In this document: one piece after another, positions 26,934 through 38,607 of the stretch
How the letters are laid out: each line of letters starts with the position of its first letter
How positions within the stretch are numbered: the first letter of the stretch is position 1
Origin: Rhizobium bangladeshense
Lineage (GTDB): Bacteria > Pseudomonadota > Alphaproteobacteria > Rhizobiales > Rhizobiaceae
DNA: 64,000 nt
Direction: 5' to 3'
NCBI RefSeq assembly: GCF_017357245.1
Contig: NZ_CP071612.1
Location: 685,001 to 749,000, forward strand
The notes under the pieces: generated by a model
Seen by the model: the letters and a program-made list of their open reading frames with translations, nothing else
The model's database searches: none
What the model was told of the DNA's origin: nothing
Position numbers and translations under genes: made by a program

Positions 26934-27047
26934 CAATTATGTATCATCTCGAGCGCTTGACTCAAGAAAAATCGCTCCATATTTCCACGATAGGCGCTGC
27001 TGCGCCGGGATATTTCCTGCGCTCGGGAGGGATTTTCGCGAAATGAC

Positions 27048-27098
27048 TTGACTTCATTCCACCGAAAGTGAAATGAGTTGGGTGTCAAAGCGCTTTGA
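27048..27098 (+). promoter_or_regulatory. aglE promoter region with AglR operator
   Basis: TCAAAGCGCTTTGA at 27085-27098 is a perfect 14-base palindrome with the same core as the aglR-side site. TTGACT at 27048 is a fair -35; the -10 would fall near 27071 (weak). The operator would then sit at the transcription start, where LacI-type repressors block initiation. The ATG follows 56 bases later. Confidence 0.7.
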
Positions 27099-27154
27099 AA
27101 TTTCTTTCTTAAGGAAATTCGGCGCGGTTGGGATTGTGATGGGAGGTTGATCAC

Positions 27155-28516
27155 ATGAAAAAGTCATTTTTGATGGGCGTTGCCGTTGCGGCGCTCTTTG
27201 CTGGAGCTGCGTCCGCGGCCGATCTGAAATTTGCCCCTGGACAGGATTCCAAATTCAACTGGAAGAGCTATGACGAGTTCAAGGCCGCGCATGCCGATCT
27301 GAAGGGGCAGCCGCTGACGATCTTCGGGCCGTGGCGCGGAGAGGATGAGGCGTTCTTCATGAGCGTTCTCGCCTATTTCACCGAAGCGACCGGGGTCGAC
27401 GCAAAGTACTCTTCTTCCGAAAACTACGAACAGCAGATCGTCATCGACACGCAGGCGGGCTCGCCGCCGAACATCGCCATTCTGCCGCAGCCGGGCCTTC
27501 TGGCCGATCTCGCCAGCAAGGGCTTTCTGACGCCGCTCGGTGACGACAATTCCAAATGGATCAAGGACAATTACGGCGCAGGCGACAGCTGGGTCGGTTA
27601 CGGCACCTACAAGGGCAAGGATGGCAAGGAAGCTTTCTATTCCTTCCCTTACAAGGCCGACGTCAAGTCGCTCGTCTGGTACGTTCCGGAGAATTTCGAG
27701 GAAGCCGGCTATAAGATTCCGACGACCATGGAAGAGCTGCATGCCCTGACCGACCAGATCGTCAAGGACGGCGGCGTTCCCTGGTGCATCGGTCTTGGCT
27801 CCGGCGGCGCCACCGGCTGGCCGGCGACCGATTGGGTCGAGGACATCATGCTGCGCATGCAGCCGCCCGAAGCCTATGACAAGTGGACGACCAACGAGCT
27901 GAAGTTCACCGATCCGGCCGTCGTTGCCGCGATCGACGAGTTCGGCAAGTTCGCCAAGAACGAGAAATATGTCGATGGCGGCGTGGCTGCCGTGGCTTCG
28001 ACCGATTTCCGCGACAGCCCGAAGGGCCTCTTCGCCGTTCCGCCGAAGTGCTACATGCACCATCAGGCCTCGTTCATTCCGTCCTTCTTCCCTGAGGGCA
28101 CGAAACTCGGCCAGGATGCCGACTTCTTCTACATGCCGACCTATGCCTCGAAACCGGAACTCGGCAAGCCGGTTCTCGGCGCCGGCACGCTCGTCTCGAT
28201 CGCCAAGGATTCGAAGGCGGCTCGTGCCTTCATCGACTTCCTGAAGACCCCGATCGCGCACGAGGTATGGATGGCGCAATCGAGTTTCCTCACGCCATAC
28301 AAGAGCGTCAGCACCGAGGCTTACGCCAATCCGCAGATGAAGAAGGAAGGCGAGATCCTGACTTCCGCCACTACCTTCCGCTTTGACGGTTCCGACCTGA
28401 TGCCGGGCAAGATCGGCGCCGGCGCCTTCTGGACGGGCATGGTCGATTTCGTCGGCGGCAAGTCCGCCGAAGAGGCGGCCGGCGAAATCCAGAGCGCCTG
28501 GGACGGCATCAAGTAA
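27155..28516 (+). CDS. aglE: Alpha-glucoside ABC transporter substrate-binding protein AglE
   Basis: 453 residues. Signal peptide MKKSFLMGVAVAALFAGAAS (cleavage near SAADL). The mature protein is a family 1 sugar-binding protein: LTIFGPWRGEDEAFFMSVLA, a conserved SSENYEQQIVIDTQAGS segment and NIAILPQPGLLADLASKG. It catches sucrose, maltose, trehalose or similar alpha-glucosides in the periplasm. GGGAGG before ATG 27155 is a strong ribosome site. It is the first gene of aglEFGAK, and is separated from aglF by 183 bases with two strong hairpins. Confidence 0.94.
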   Translation: MKKSFLMGVAVAALFAGAASAADLKFAPGQDSKFNWKSYDEFKAAHADLKGQPLTIFGPWRGEDEAFFMSVLAYFTEATGVDAKYSSSENYEQQIVIDTQAGSPPNIAILPQPGLLADLASKGFLTPLGDDNSKWIKDNYGAGDSWVGYGTYKGKDGKEAFYSFPYKADVKSLVWYVPENFEEAGYKIPTTMEELHALTDQIVKDGGVPWCIGLGSGGATGWPATDWVEDIMLRMQPPEAYDKWTTNELKFTDPAVVAAIDEFGKFAKNEKYVDGGVAAVASTDFRDSPKGLFAVPPKCYMHHQASFIPSFFPEGTKLGQDADFFYMPTYASKPELGKPVLGAGTLVSIAKDSKAARAFIDFLKTPIAHEVWMAQSSFLTPYKSVSTEAYANPQMKKEGEILTSATTFRFDGSDLMPGKIGAGAFWTGMVDFVGGKSAEEAAGEIQSAWDGIK

Positions 28517-28526
28517 TCAGTCAGAT

Positions 28527-28589
28527 ATGCCGCCGGTTTGCCGGCGGCATGGCCTGCATGACTGGCCGGGCTCGCCAACAGCCCGGCCA
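28527..28589 (+). terminator. Double intercistronic hairpin between aglE and aglF
   Basis: Stem 1 is ATGCCGCCGG / CCGGCGGCAT (28527-28550, perfect 10 base pairs, TTTG loop). Stem 2 is TGGCCGGGCT / AGCCCGGCCA (28563-28589, 10 base pairs, 7-base loop). Neither has a T run. They probably let the binding-protein mRNA accumulate above the permease mRNA. Confidence 0.65.
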
Positions 28590-28699
28590 TCGCAGGAATA
28601 TTGTGATTGGGCAATACGAATGGATTGACGGTGACCGGCCTTGACCCGTCAGAATGAACGTCGATCGGAATAGATCAGGGGAAGCAGGGGAGGGACGAA

Positions 28700-29713
28700 A
28701 TGCTGTCGCAGATAGTGTCCGCTTTGGTCGTCGTGTTCGTCGCCGTTGTCGCGTGCTCGGCCTATTTCTATTTTTCCAACAAGATCCTGGATCTCGCATT
28801 GCCGGTGAGCGACGGCGACGTGCGCGCCGCATCGCGCAATCTCAACCGCCGCGCTGTCATCCGGCCATGGCTGTTTCTCGGCCCGGCGCTCTTCCTGCTT
28901 TTCGTCTACCTCGTCTATCCCGTCGTTGCGACCTTCATTCTCTCCTTTTATGACCGTACCGGTCTGCAGTTCGTCGGTATCGCCAACTATAAATGGGCGA
29001 TTGGCGACCGCGAATTCCGCCAGTCGATCTTTAACAACATCCTCTGGCTCGCCGTCGTGCCGGCCGCCTGCACCTTCTTCGGCCTCGTCATCGCGGTAAT
29101 GACCGATCGCATCTGGTGGGGCAATATCGCCAAGAGCATCGTCTTCATGCCGATGGCGATCTCCTTCGTCGGTGCCTCGGTCATCTGGAAATTCATCTAT
29201 GAGTATCGCGGCGGCAACGACGTTCAGATCGGCCTCTTGAACGCCATCGTCCAGCTTTTCGGCGGCACGCCCGAAGTCTGGATCTCGGTTCCCTTCTGGA
29301 ACAACTTCTTCCTGATGATCATCCTGATCTGGATCCAGACCGGTTTCGCCATGGTCATCCTGTCGGCCGCGCTGCGCGGCATCCCCGAGGAGACGATCGA
29401 GGCCGCCGTCATCGACGGCGCCAATGGCTGGCAGATCTTCTGGCGCATCATGGTGCCGCAGGTCTGGGGCACCATCGCCGTCGTCTGGACGACGATCACC
29501 ATCCTCGTCCTCAAGGTCTTCGACATCGTGCTGACCATGACCAACGGCCAATGGCAGACGATGGTGCTGGCGAACCTGATGTTCGACTGGATGTTCCGCG
29601 GCGGTGGCGATTCCGGCCGAAGCGCCGTCATCGCCATCATCATCATGCTCGCGGTCACGCCGATCATGATTTGGAACGTGCGCCGTGCCAATCGCGAACT
29701 GAAGGGCCATTGA
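28700..29713 (+). CDS. aglF: Alpha-glucoside ABC transporter permease AglF
   Basis: 337 residues. N-terminal membrane helices (about 5-28 and 53-78) precede the MalF-type permease domain, with ALRGIPEETIEAAVIDGANG as the EAA loop that contacts the ATPase AglK. Final helix RSAVIAIIIMLAVTPIMIWN. GGGGAGGGACG before the ATG is a good ribosome site. It follows the aglE hairpins and is separated by 1 base from aglG. Confidence 0.93.
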   Translation: MLSQIVSALVVVFVAVVACSAYFYFSNKILDLALPVSDGDVRAASRNLNRRAVIRPWLFLGPALFLLFVYLVYPVVATFILSFYDRTGLQFVGIANYKWAIGDREFRQSIFNNILWLAVVPAACTFFGLVIAVMTDRIWWGNIAKSIVFMPMAISFVGASVIWKFIYEYRGGNDVQIGLLNAIVQLFGGTPEVWISVPFWNNFFLMIILIWIQTGFAMVILSAALRGIPEETIEAAVIDGANGWQIFWRIMVPQVWGTIAVVWTTITILVLKVFDIVLTMTNGQWQTMVLANLMFDWMFRGGGDSGRSAVIAIIIMLAVTPIMIWNVRRANRELKGH

Positions 29714-29714
29714 G

Positions 29715-30878
29715 ATGACCGCTGTCGGAAGTTACTTCAAGATCGGCCCCGCCCGCCTCTTCGTTCACCTCGCCGTTCTGCTGATCGTCATCATCTGGCT
29801 GATCCCGACGCTCGGCATCTTCGTCAGCGCGTTGCGCGACAAGGACCAGATCGTCGTCTCCGGCTGGTGGACAGCCTTCGTCGGCTCGACGCAGACCGTC
29901 GCCGTGCGCCTGGGCACGCCCGACCAGCAGCGGCAGGAAGGCGCCAACTACGTCATCTCGGGCAATGTGCTGGAAGGGCAGACCGGCCGCTCGGTAAAAG
30001 CCTTCGGTAACCGCGTGCAGCAGCCGGCCGCTTTCGACGCCGGTATGACCGCCGATCTCGGCGACGGCGAAACGCTGCAGATCAACAGCGACGGCAGCTA
30101 TCGCTACATGAAGAACACGGCCTTTTCGCCTGACGAGCGGCCGCGGCGCATCTACGTGTCCGTCTCAGCGCCGCCGGAATTCACGCTGCAGAACTACAAT
30201 ACGGTTCTAACCGGCGAAGGCATCGGCCAGTCCTTCATCAATTCCCTGACGGTGACGATCCCGGCAACGATCATCCCGATCCTGATTGCCGCTTTTGCCG
30301 CCTATGCCTTGAGCTGGATGGAGTTTCCCGGCCGCGCGCTGCTGATAGCCCTCGTCGTCGGCCTCATCGTCGTGCCGCTGCAGATGTCGCTGATCCCGCT
30401 GCTGCGCCTCTATAACGAGGTCGGCAATATGCTCGGCCAGCCGTCGAAGACTTATCCCGGCATCTGGCTGGCGCATACCGCTTTCGGCATGCCGCTCGCC
30501 ATCTTTCTGCTGCGGGCCTATATTGCCGGCCTGCCGAAAGAGATCATCGAATCCGCCCGCGTCGACGGCGCAAGCGATTTCGAGATCTTCACGCGCATAG
30601 TTTTGCCTTTGTCCTTCCCGGCACTCGCCTCCTTCGCCATCTTCCAGTTCCTGTGGGTGTGGAACGATCTCCTTGTCGCCATGGTCTTCCTCGGCACCGA
30701 CAAGGATCACCTCGTGCTGACCGGCAGCCTGAACGCGCTGCTCGGCTCGCGCGGCGGCAATTGGGAGATTCTGACGGCGTCGGCCTTCGTCACCATCGTC
30801 GTGCCGCTGCTCGTCTTCTTCGGACTGCAGCGTTATCTGGTGCGTGGTCTGCTGGCGGGCTCGGTCAAGGGCGGCTGA
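29715..30878 (+). CDS. aglG: Alpha-glucoside ABC transporter permease AglG
   Basis: 387 residues. After the first membrane helix (about 13-36) comes a large periplasmic insertion of about 120 residues, which AglG and related GgtD proteins have, and then the MalG-type domain. The EAA loop is LPKEIIESARVDGASDFEIF. It pairs with AglF. It begins 1 base after the aglF stop and is followed by aglA after 32 bases. Confidence 0.93.
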   Translation: MTAVGSYFKIGPARLFVHLAVLLIVIIWLIPTLGIFVSALRDKDQIVVSGWWTAFVGSTQTVAVRLGTPDQQRQEGANYVISGNVLEGQTGRSVKAFGNRVQQPAAFDAGMTADLGDGETLQINSDGSYRYMKNTAFSPDERPRRIYVSVSAPPEFTLQNYNTVLTGEGIGQSFINSLTVTIPATIIPILIAAFAAYALSWMEFPGRALLIALVVGLIVVPLQMSLIPLLRLYNEVGNMLGQPSKTYPGIWLAHTAFGMPLAIFLLRAYIAGLPKEIIESARVDGASDFEIFTRIVLPLSFPALASFAIFQFLWVWNDLLVAMVFLGTDKDHLVLTGSLNALLGSRGGNWEILTASAFVTIVVPLLVFFGLQRYLVRGLLAGSVKGG

Positions 30879-30910
30879 CCAATCCCCAAATGTGACGAAC
30901 AGGATAACTT

Positions 30911-32563
<1,653 letters not shown>

Positions 32564-32584
32564 GGATCAGGAGGGGAGAGAAAA

Positions 32585-33673
<1,089 letters not shown>

Positions 33674-33789
33674 AGCGGCCATTTTTGGGGTGGTAATCCC
33701 AGGAATTGTGCACGGGCGGCCGAATTCTCACTTTCTGTTAAAGATCGGCTGCTACCTTTTCCTCATCGATTTATGAGGGGGATAAGCAC

Positions 33790-34203
33790 GTGGCCGCTTC
33801 CAATCCGTCACAGCCAAGATCTCATTTCCTGAGCAAGGAAGAATCCTTCATGTATGACCGCGAGGCGCGGTTCAAGATGGAGGACACCATGAACGCCGCG
33901 CGCATCGAATATACGGAAAAGGGCGTCATGCATGCGGCTTCGCGCCGCTGCGATATTGTCCGCATCTCGATGAGCAGCGCGACACTCGCAATCCTGACCC
34001 AGTTCAACCTGCCGAAGCAGTTCTATCTGGACATTCCGGATGCCCGCATCACCAAGGTCGGCTGCCTGCTGATGAAGGTCAACGCCAACAACACGATCGA
34101 GGTCCGCTTCCTGCGTCTGCTGACGCAGAAGGAGCTGAACAAGATCTTCGTCTACAGCACCCACCCGGCGCACAAGGATTACGTCCTCGACATCCGCGCC
34201 TGA
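33790..34203 (+). CDS. PilZ-like domain protein with degenerate c-di-GMP motifs
   Basis: 137 residues. The body has the PilZ layout: REARFKMEDTMNAARIEYTE, then CDIVRISMSSATLAI, and several beta strands (FYLDIPDARITKVGCLLMKV). The c-di-GMP-binding RxxxR and D/N-x-S-x-x-G elements are only partly kept (RISMSSA lacks the Gly), so nucleotide binding is doubtful. The start is GTG 33790, with GAGGGGGA about 8 bases upstream; ATG 33850 is an alternative with a weaker site. It lies 116 bases after aglK, with a terminator after it; whether it belongs to the agl transcript is unclear. Confidence 0.75.
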   Translation: MAASNPSQPRSHFLSKEESFMYDREARFKMEDTMNAARIEYTEKGVMHAASRRCDIVRISMSSATLAILTQFNLPKQFYLDIPDARITKVGCLLMKVNANNTIEVRFLRLLTQKELNKIFVYSTHPAHKDYVLDIRA

Positions 34204-34227
34204 CGGATAGTCTCGGACCGGTCATAG

Positions 34228-34265
34228 AAAAACCCGCGGGACGCTTCAGGCGCTCCGCGGGTTTT
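34228..34265 (+). terminator. Rho-independent terminator after the PilZ-like gene
   Basis: An 11-base-pair stem AAAACCCGCGG / CCGCGGGTTTT with an inner CGC/GCG extension, ending in TTTTG TTTA, 25 bases past the stop. The A-rich 5' arm makes it usable in both directions, serving edd on the minus strand as well. Confidence 0.85.
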
Positions 34266-34277
34266 GTTTATTCAAAC

Positions 34278-34380
34278 TAGAGCAATTCCAGGAAAAGTGC
34301 GAAGCGGTTTTCCGTCCGGAATTGCGCAAGAACAAAAGGCTAGAGCGGTTCTGCGCTTCGGTGAAAAGCTGAACCGCTCC
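34278..34380. repeat. Rhizobium-type palindromic mosaic repeat
   Basis: Two hairpin modules. The first has nested arms GCAATTCC (34282-34289) / GGAATTGC (34318-34325) and GGAAAA / TTTTCC. The second has GAGCGGTTC (34343-34351) / GAACCGCTC (34371-34379). Modular repeats of this look (starting TAGAGC) are abundant between genes in Rhizobium and have been called RIME. It lies between convergent genes and ends just before the edd stop. Confidence 0.7.
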
Positions 34381-34389
34381 AATGTCGCT

Positions 34390-36210
34390 TCAGTGGAAGA
34401 GCACGCTGGCGCCCTGATCCGAAGCGCCGACGGCACGGCGGAAAGGAGCGAAGAGCTCGCGGCCCATTCCGAATTCATTATCGGAGAGATCGATGCTCAC
34501 CGGCTCGCGTTCGGCCAGATCAGCCGCATCGACGAGCACTTCAAGCGTGCCCTTGATCGCGTCGAGACGAATGATGTCGCCGTTCCTGATGCGGGCGATC
34601 GGGCCGCCGTCGACCGCTTCCGGCGTGACGTGGATCGCCGCCGGCACCTTGCCGGATGCGCCGGACATGCGCCCGTCGGTGAGCAGCGCCACGCGAAATC
34701 CGCGGTCCTGCAGCACGCCGAGCGGCGGCGTCAGCTTGTGCAGTTCCGGCATGCCGTTCGCCTTCGGTCCCTGGAAACGGACGACGGCGACGAAATCGCG
34801 GTTGAGCTTGCCTTCCTTGAAGGCGTCCTGCAGTTCCTGCTGGCTGTGGAAGACGATCGCCGGCGCTTCGATGACATGGCGCTCCGGTTTGACGGCGGAG
34901 ATCTTGATGACAGCCTTGCCGAGATTGCCGCGCAGCATCTTCAGCCCGCCATTCGCCTGGAAAGGCGTCTCGATGCTGGAAAGCACCTTCGGATCGTGGC
35001 TCTTCTCCGGCGACGGCTCGCGCAGGACGTTGTTGTTTTCGCCGAGGCGGGCATCGACCGTATAGGCTTCGAGGCCCTGGCCGAAGACGGTGCGCACGTC
35101 GTTGTGCACCAGGCCGTGCTTCAACAGTTCCTTGATGAGGAAGCCCATGCCGCCGGCGGCTTGAAAATGGTTCACGTCGGCAAGGCCGTTCGGGTAGACG
35201 CGCGCCAGCAACGGCACGACTTCCGAAAGTTCGGCAATGTCCTGCCAGGTCAGCTGGATGCCGGCTGCCCGGGCCATGGCGACGAGATGGAGCGTATGAT
35301 TGGTCGAGCCGCCGGTGGCATGCAGGCCGACGACGCCGTTGACGACGGAGCGCTCGTCGATCATCTCGCCCGCTGGCGTGAATTCGTTGCCGAGCGCGGT
35401 GATCGCCAGGGCCCGCTTGGCGGCTTCGCGCGTCAGTGCTTCGCGCAGCGGCGTGCCGGGATTGATGAAGGAGGACCCGGGCAAGTGGAAACCCATGATC
35501 TCCATCAGCATCTGGTTGGAGTTGGCGGTGCCATAAAAGGTGCAGGTGCCGGGACCATGATAGGATTTCGATTCCGCCTCCAGCAGTTCGGCGCGCCCGA
35601 CCTTGCCCTCGGCAAAGAGCTGGCGCACACGCGACTTCTCATCATTCGGCAGTCCCGTCGTCATCGGGCCGGCGGGGACGAAGATCGACGGCAGATGGCC
35701 GAAGGACAGCGCCGCAATGACGAGGCCCGGGACGATCTTGTCGCAGACGCCGAGGAAGAGGGCGGCATCGAACATATTATGCGACAGGCCGACGCCCGCC
35801 GCCATGGCGATCAGGTCGCGCGAGAAGAGCGAAAGCTCCATGCCCGGCTGTCCCTGGGTGACGCCGTCGCACATGGCGGGCACGCCGCCGGCCACCTGGG
35901 CGACACCGCCTGCCTCGGCGGCCGCCTCACGGATGATCGCCGGGTAGGTCTCGAACGGCTGGTGGGCCGAGAGCATGTCGTTATAGGCGGTGATGATGCC
36001 GAGATTGGGTATGCGGTCGCCGGCGAGCGCGTCCTTTTCGGCGGGGGAACAGATCGCGAAGCCGTGGGCGAGGTTGGCGCAGCCGAGCACCGAGCGCTGC
36101 ACACCCTTGGAAGCGGCGGCGCGCACACGTTCCAGGTAGCGCTCGCGGGTCGGCTTGGAGCGTTCGACGATGCGATCGGTGATCGCAGAAATGCGTGCAT
36201 GAGCGGACAT
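34390..36210 (-). CDS. edd: 6-phosphogluconate dehydratase Edd
   Basis: 606 residues. Dehydratase family with the iron-sulfur cluster cysteines ([34 protein letters not shown]; a [15 protein letters not shown] segment). It turns 6-phosphogluconate into KDPG, the committed step of the Entner-Doudoroff pathway, the main glucose route of rhizobia. Last gene of zwf-pgl-edd; 78 bases separate it from pgl. The aldolase gene eda is not in the window. A 950-codon open frame on the other strand is a codon-bias shadow. Confidence 0.96.
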   Translation of the reverse strand: MSAHARISAITDRIVERSKPTRERYLERVRAAASKGVQRSVLGCANLAHGFAICSPAEKDALAGDRIPNLGIITAYNDMLSAHQPFETYPAIIREAAAEAGGVAQVAGGVPAMCDGVTQGQPGMELSLFSRDLIAMAAGVGLSHNMFDAALFLGVCDKIVPGLVIAALSFGHLPSIFVPAGPMTTGLPNDEKSRVRQLFAEGKVGRAELLEAESKSYHGPGTCTFYGTANSNQMLMEIMGFHLPGSSFINPGTPLREALTREAAKRALAITALGNEFTPAGEMIDERSVVNGVVGLHATGGSTNHTLHLVAMARAAGIQLTWQDIAELSEVVPLLARVYPNGLADVNHFQAAGGMGFLIKELLKHGLVHNDVRTVFGQGLEAYTVDARLGENNNVLREPSPEKSHDPKVLSSIETPFQANGGLKMLRGNLGKAVIKISAVKPERHVIEAPAIVFHSQQELQDAFKEGKLNRDFVAVVRFQGPKANGMPELHKLTPPLGVLQDRGFRVALLTDGRMSGASGKVPAAIHVTPEAVDGGPIARIRNGDIIRLDAIKGTLEVLVDAADLAEREPVSIDLSDNEFGMGRELFAPFRRAVGASDQGASVLFH

Positions 36211-36288
36211 GGAAAATCCCTGCCTTATTCGTTGTCTCTATCTCTTTCGGCGGCTCCGGCCTTAATCCGGACCCGGTTCTGGGGCCGA

Positions 36289-36987
36289 TCAGGGAGCCCA
36301 GTAGATCTCGACCGGGGAAGCGGCCCGGCGCAGAACGGCGCGGATCGGCATTTCTGCCTCGTCACCGCTGCCTTCCGCCTTGGCGAGAACGTCTTTTTTG
36401 CCTTCGCCCTCGATATGGAGCACCAGGAGTGCGGCATCCTGAAGACTGGAGAAGGTAAAGGTCAGGCGCGGCTCTCCGGCTCCTTCCGCCTCCATGGTGA
36501 TGACGCTGCGCGGCGTCGACGCGTCGAGCGCCCGGGCAAGATTGCTGCCGCCGGGAAAGAACGAGGCCGTGTGGCCGTCGCCGCCCATGCCGAGGATGAC
36601 GACGTCGAAGGGGATGCCGATTTCGGCGCTCTTTACCGTGGCAAGCCGGGCGGCCTCCCCGACCGAGGATGCTGGCTGATAAAGCGGCACGAAACGCGCC
36701 GCCTTCGCCTTGTTCTGCAAGAGGTTGGCATCGACCAGCAAATGGTTCGAGCGCGCATTGTCGGCCGGCACGAAACGTTCGTCAACCAGCGTGATCGTCA
36801 CCTTGTCCCAGGCGATGTCGTGCGCCGAAAGCGCCTGGAAGAAGGCCTTCGGAGTCGAGCCCCCGGAAACGGCGATGGACGCCGCACCGCGGGCGGCGAT
36901 TGCCGCCGACAGCTTATCGGCGACCTTCTCGGCGAGGCTGCTGGCGAGGTCTGCGGCACTGGCGAAGGAATGCAGGGTCGATGCCAT
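36289..36987 (-). CDS. pgl: 6-phosphogluconolactonase Pgl (DevB type)
   Basis: 232 residues. IAVSGGSTPKAFFQALSAHD, TLVDERFVPADNARSNHLLV and VVILGMGGDGHTASFFPGGS are the three family motifs. It hydrolyses 6-phosphogluconolactone made by Zwf. I chose the ATG at 36987 (MASTLHSF) because AGGACG precedes it and it begins 10 bases past the zwf stop; the longer frame from 37011 overlaps zwf. Confidence 0.94.
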   Translation of the reverse strand: MASTLHSFASAADLASSLAEKVADKLSAAIAARGAASIAVSGGSTPKAFFQALSAHDIAWDKVTITLVDERFVPADNARSNHLLVDANLLQNKAKAARFVPLYQPASSVGEAARLATVKSAEIGIPFDVVILGMGGDGHTASFFPGGSNLARALDASTPRSVITMEAEGAGEPRLTFTFSSLQDAALLVLHIEGEGKKDVLAKAEGSGDEAEMPIRAVLRRAASPVEIYWAP

Positions 36988-36997
36988 CGATGTCGTC

Positions 36998-38473
36998 CTA
37001 GATGTCGTCATGCCAGGTGCGGCCGTCGCGCTCGATCAGCGCGATGGCCTGGCTCGGGCCCCAGGTGCCGGCCGTATAGCCCTGCACCTGCTGGCCGGTC
37101 GTTTCCCAACCCTTGAGGATCGGGTCCACCCATTTCCATGCGGCCTCGACTTCGTCGCGGCGCATGAACAGTGTCTGGTTGGAGCGGATCACGTCCATCA
37201 GCAGACGCTCGTAGGCGTCTGGATTGCGGACGTTGAACGCCTGGGCGAAGCTCATGTCGAGCGACACGTTGCGCAGGCGCATGCCGCCCGGACCCGGATC
37301 CTTGATCATCAGCGACTGCTTGACGCCTTCATCGGGCTGCAGGCGGATGATCAGCTGATTGGCGACGATGCGCCCGGCTGCCTGGTCGAAGATCGCGTGC
37401 GGGATCGGCTTGAAGGTGATGACGATCTCCGACATGCGGCCGGTCAGGCGCTTGCCGGTTCTGATATAGAAGGGCACGCCGGCCCAGCGCCAGTTGTTGA
37501 TTTCCGCCTTGATGGCGACGAAGGTCTCGGTATTCGAGACGCCGCCTTCGAGTTCTTCGAGGTAGCCCTTGACCGGGCCGCTGCCGGAGGCGCCGGCGCG
37601 ATACTGGCCGCGAACCGTCGCCTGCTCGACATTGGAGGCGTCGAGGGGCTTCAAGGCGCGCAGCACCTTCAGCTTCTCGTCGCGAACGGCTTCTGAATCC
37701 ATCGACGAGGGCACTTCCATCGCCGTCAGGCAGAGCAGCTGCAGGATATGGTTTTGCACCATGTCGCGCAGCGCGCCGGCCGTATCGTAATAGCCGGCGC
37801 GGCCCTCGAGGCCGACCGATTCCGCCACGGTGATCTGCACATGATCGATGTAGTTGGCGTTCCACAGCGGCTCGTAGAGCGCATTGGCGAAACGCAGCGC
37901 CATCAGGTTCTGCACCGTCTCCTTGCCGAGATAGTGGTCGATGCGGAAAATCTGCTCTTCCTTGAAGACGCGGCCGATCGTGTCGTTGAGCTGCAGCGCC
38001 GAGGCGAGGTCGCGGCCGATCGGCTTTTCGACGACGATGCGGGTCGATCTGGTGATCAGCTTGTGATCGTGGATCTTTTGCGAAATGTCGCCGAAGATGC
38101 CGGGCGCGACCGCCAGATAAAAGGCGCGCACCCGGTCCCGGCTTTCGTCGAGCAGTTTCTTCAGCTGATCCCAGCCAGTATCGGTACGGGCGTCGACGGA
38201 GACGTAGTAGAGGCGAGCGCAGAACTTCTCCACCTCCGCTTCGTCATATTCCCCCTTCTTCAGGTGCTCCGTCAGCGCATCCTTGGCAAACTTGCGGTAT
38301 TCTTCATGCGAAAGCGGGCTGCGCGAGGCACCGATGATGCGCGTCGGTTCCGAGAACTGACCCTCGATCTGGCGATGGTAGAGCGCAGGCAAAAGCTTCC
38401 GCTCGGCAAGGTCGCCGCTGCCGCCGAAGACGACGTAATCAAAAGGCTCAACGGGAATGATCTGGCTGCTCAT
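36998..38473 (-). CDS. zwf: Glucose-6-phosphate dehydrogenase Zwf
   Basis: 491 residues. VFGGSGDLAERKLLPALYHR is the NADP-binding motif, RIDHYLGKETVQNLMALRFAN contains the active-site RIDHYLGK, and VPFYIRTGKRL is the glucose-6-phosphate region. First step of the pentose phosphate and Entner-Doudoroff routes. ATG 38473 is preferred; a TTG at 38488 is in frame but poorer. First gene of zwf-pgl-edd, downstream in metabolism of the alpha-glucoside operon next door. Confidence 0.96.
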   Translation of the reverse strand: MSSQIIPVEPFDYVVFGGSGDLAERKLLPALYHRQIEGQFSEPTRIIGASRSPLSHEEYRKFAKDALTEHLKKGEYDEAEVEKFCARLYYVSVDARTDTGWDQLKKLLDESRDRVRAFYLAVAPGIFGDISQKIHDHKLITRSTRIVVEKPIGRDLASALQLNDTIGRVFKEEQIFRIDHYLGKETVQNLMALRFANALYEPLWNANYIDHVQITVAESVGLEGRAGYYDTAGALRDMVQNHILQLLCLTAMEVPSSMDSEAVRDEKLKVLRALKPLDASNVEQATVRGQYRAGASGSGPVKGYLEELEGGVSNTETFVAIKAEINNWRWAGVPFYIRTGKRLTGRMSEIVITFKPIPHAIFDQAAGRIVANQLIIRLQPDEGVKQSLMIKDPGPGGMRLRNVSLDMSFAQAFNVRNPDAYERLLMDVIRSNQTLFMRRDEVEAAWKWVDPILKGWETTGQQVQGYTAGTWGPSQAIALIERDGRTWHDDI

Positions 38474-38567
38474 GAGCTTGTCTCTCAATCAGGCTGGTTG
38501 GCGGCCCTTTTAATCTAATCGATTTAAAAAAGCCAGTGTGCAGTGCAATGAATCTGTCAGGCACCGG

Positions 38568-38604
38568 TTTTAGAGCGAATTCCCGGAAGAGGAAATCCGC
38601 AATC
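38568..38604. repeat. Partial Rhizobium-type repeat upstream of zwf
   Basis: TTTTAGAGCGAATTCCCGGA resembles the start of the mosaic repeat at 34278 (TAGAGCAATTCC). The element runs up to the stop of the convergent-side oxidase gene (minus strand, 38608). The resemblance is short, so this is a tentative call. Confidence 0.4.
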
Positions 38605-38607
38605 GGA

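Noticed and set aside
34264..37116. A 950-codon open frame on the plus strand across edd, pgl and zwf
   Set aside because: It lies opposite three clear enzymes. High third-position GC in them leaves the antisense frame open; its translation is Arg/Asp/Gly/His-rich with no domain.
36710..37696. A 328-codon plus-strand frame over pgl/zwf
   Set aside because: It overlaps two well-supported genes on the other strand and has no ribosome site.
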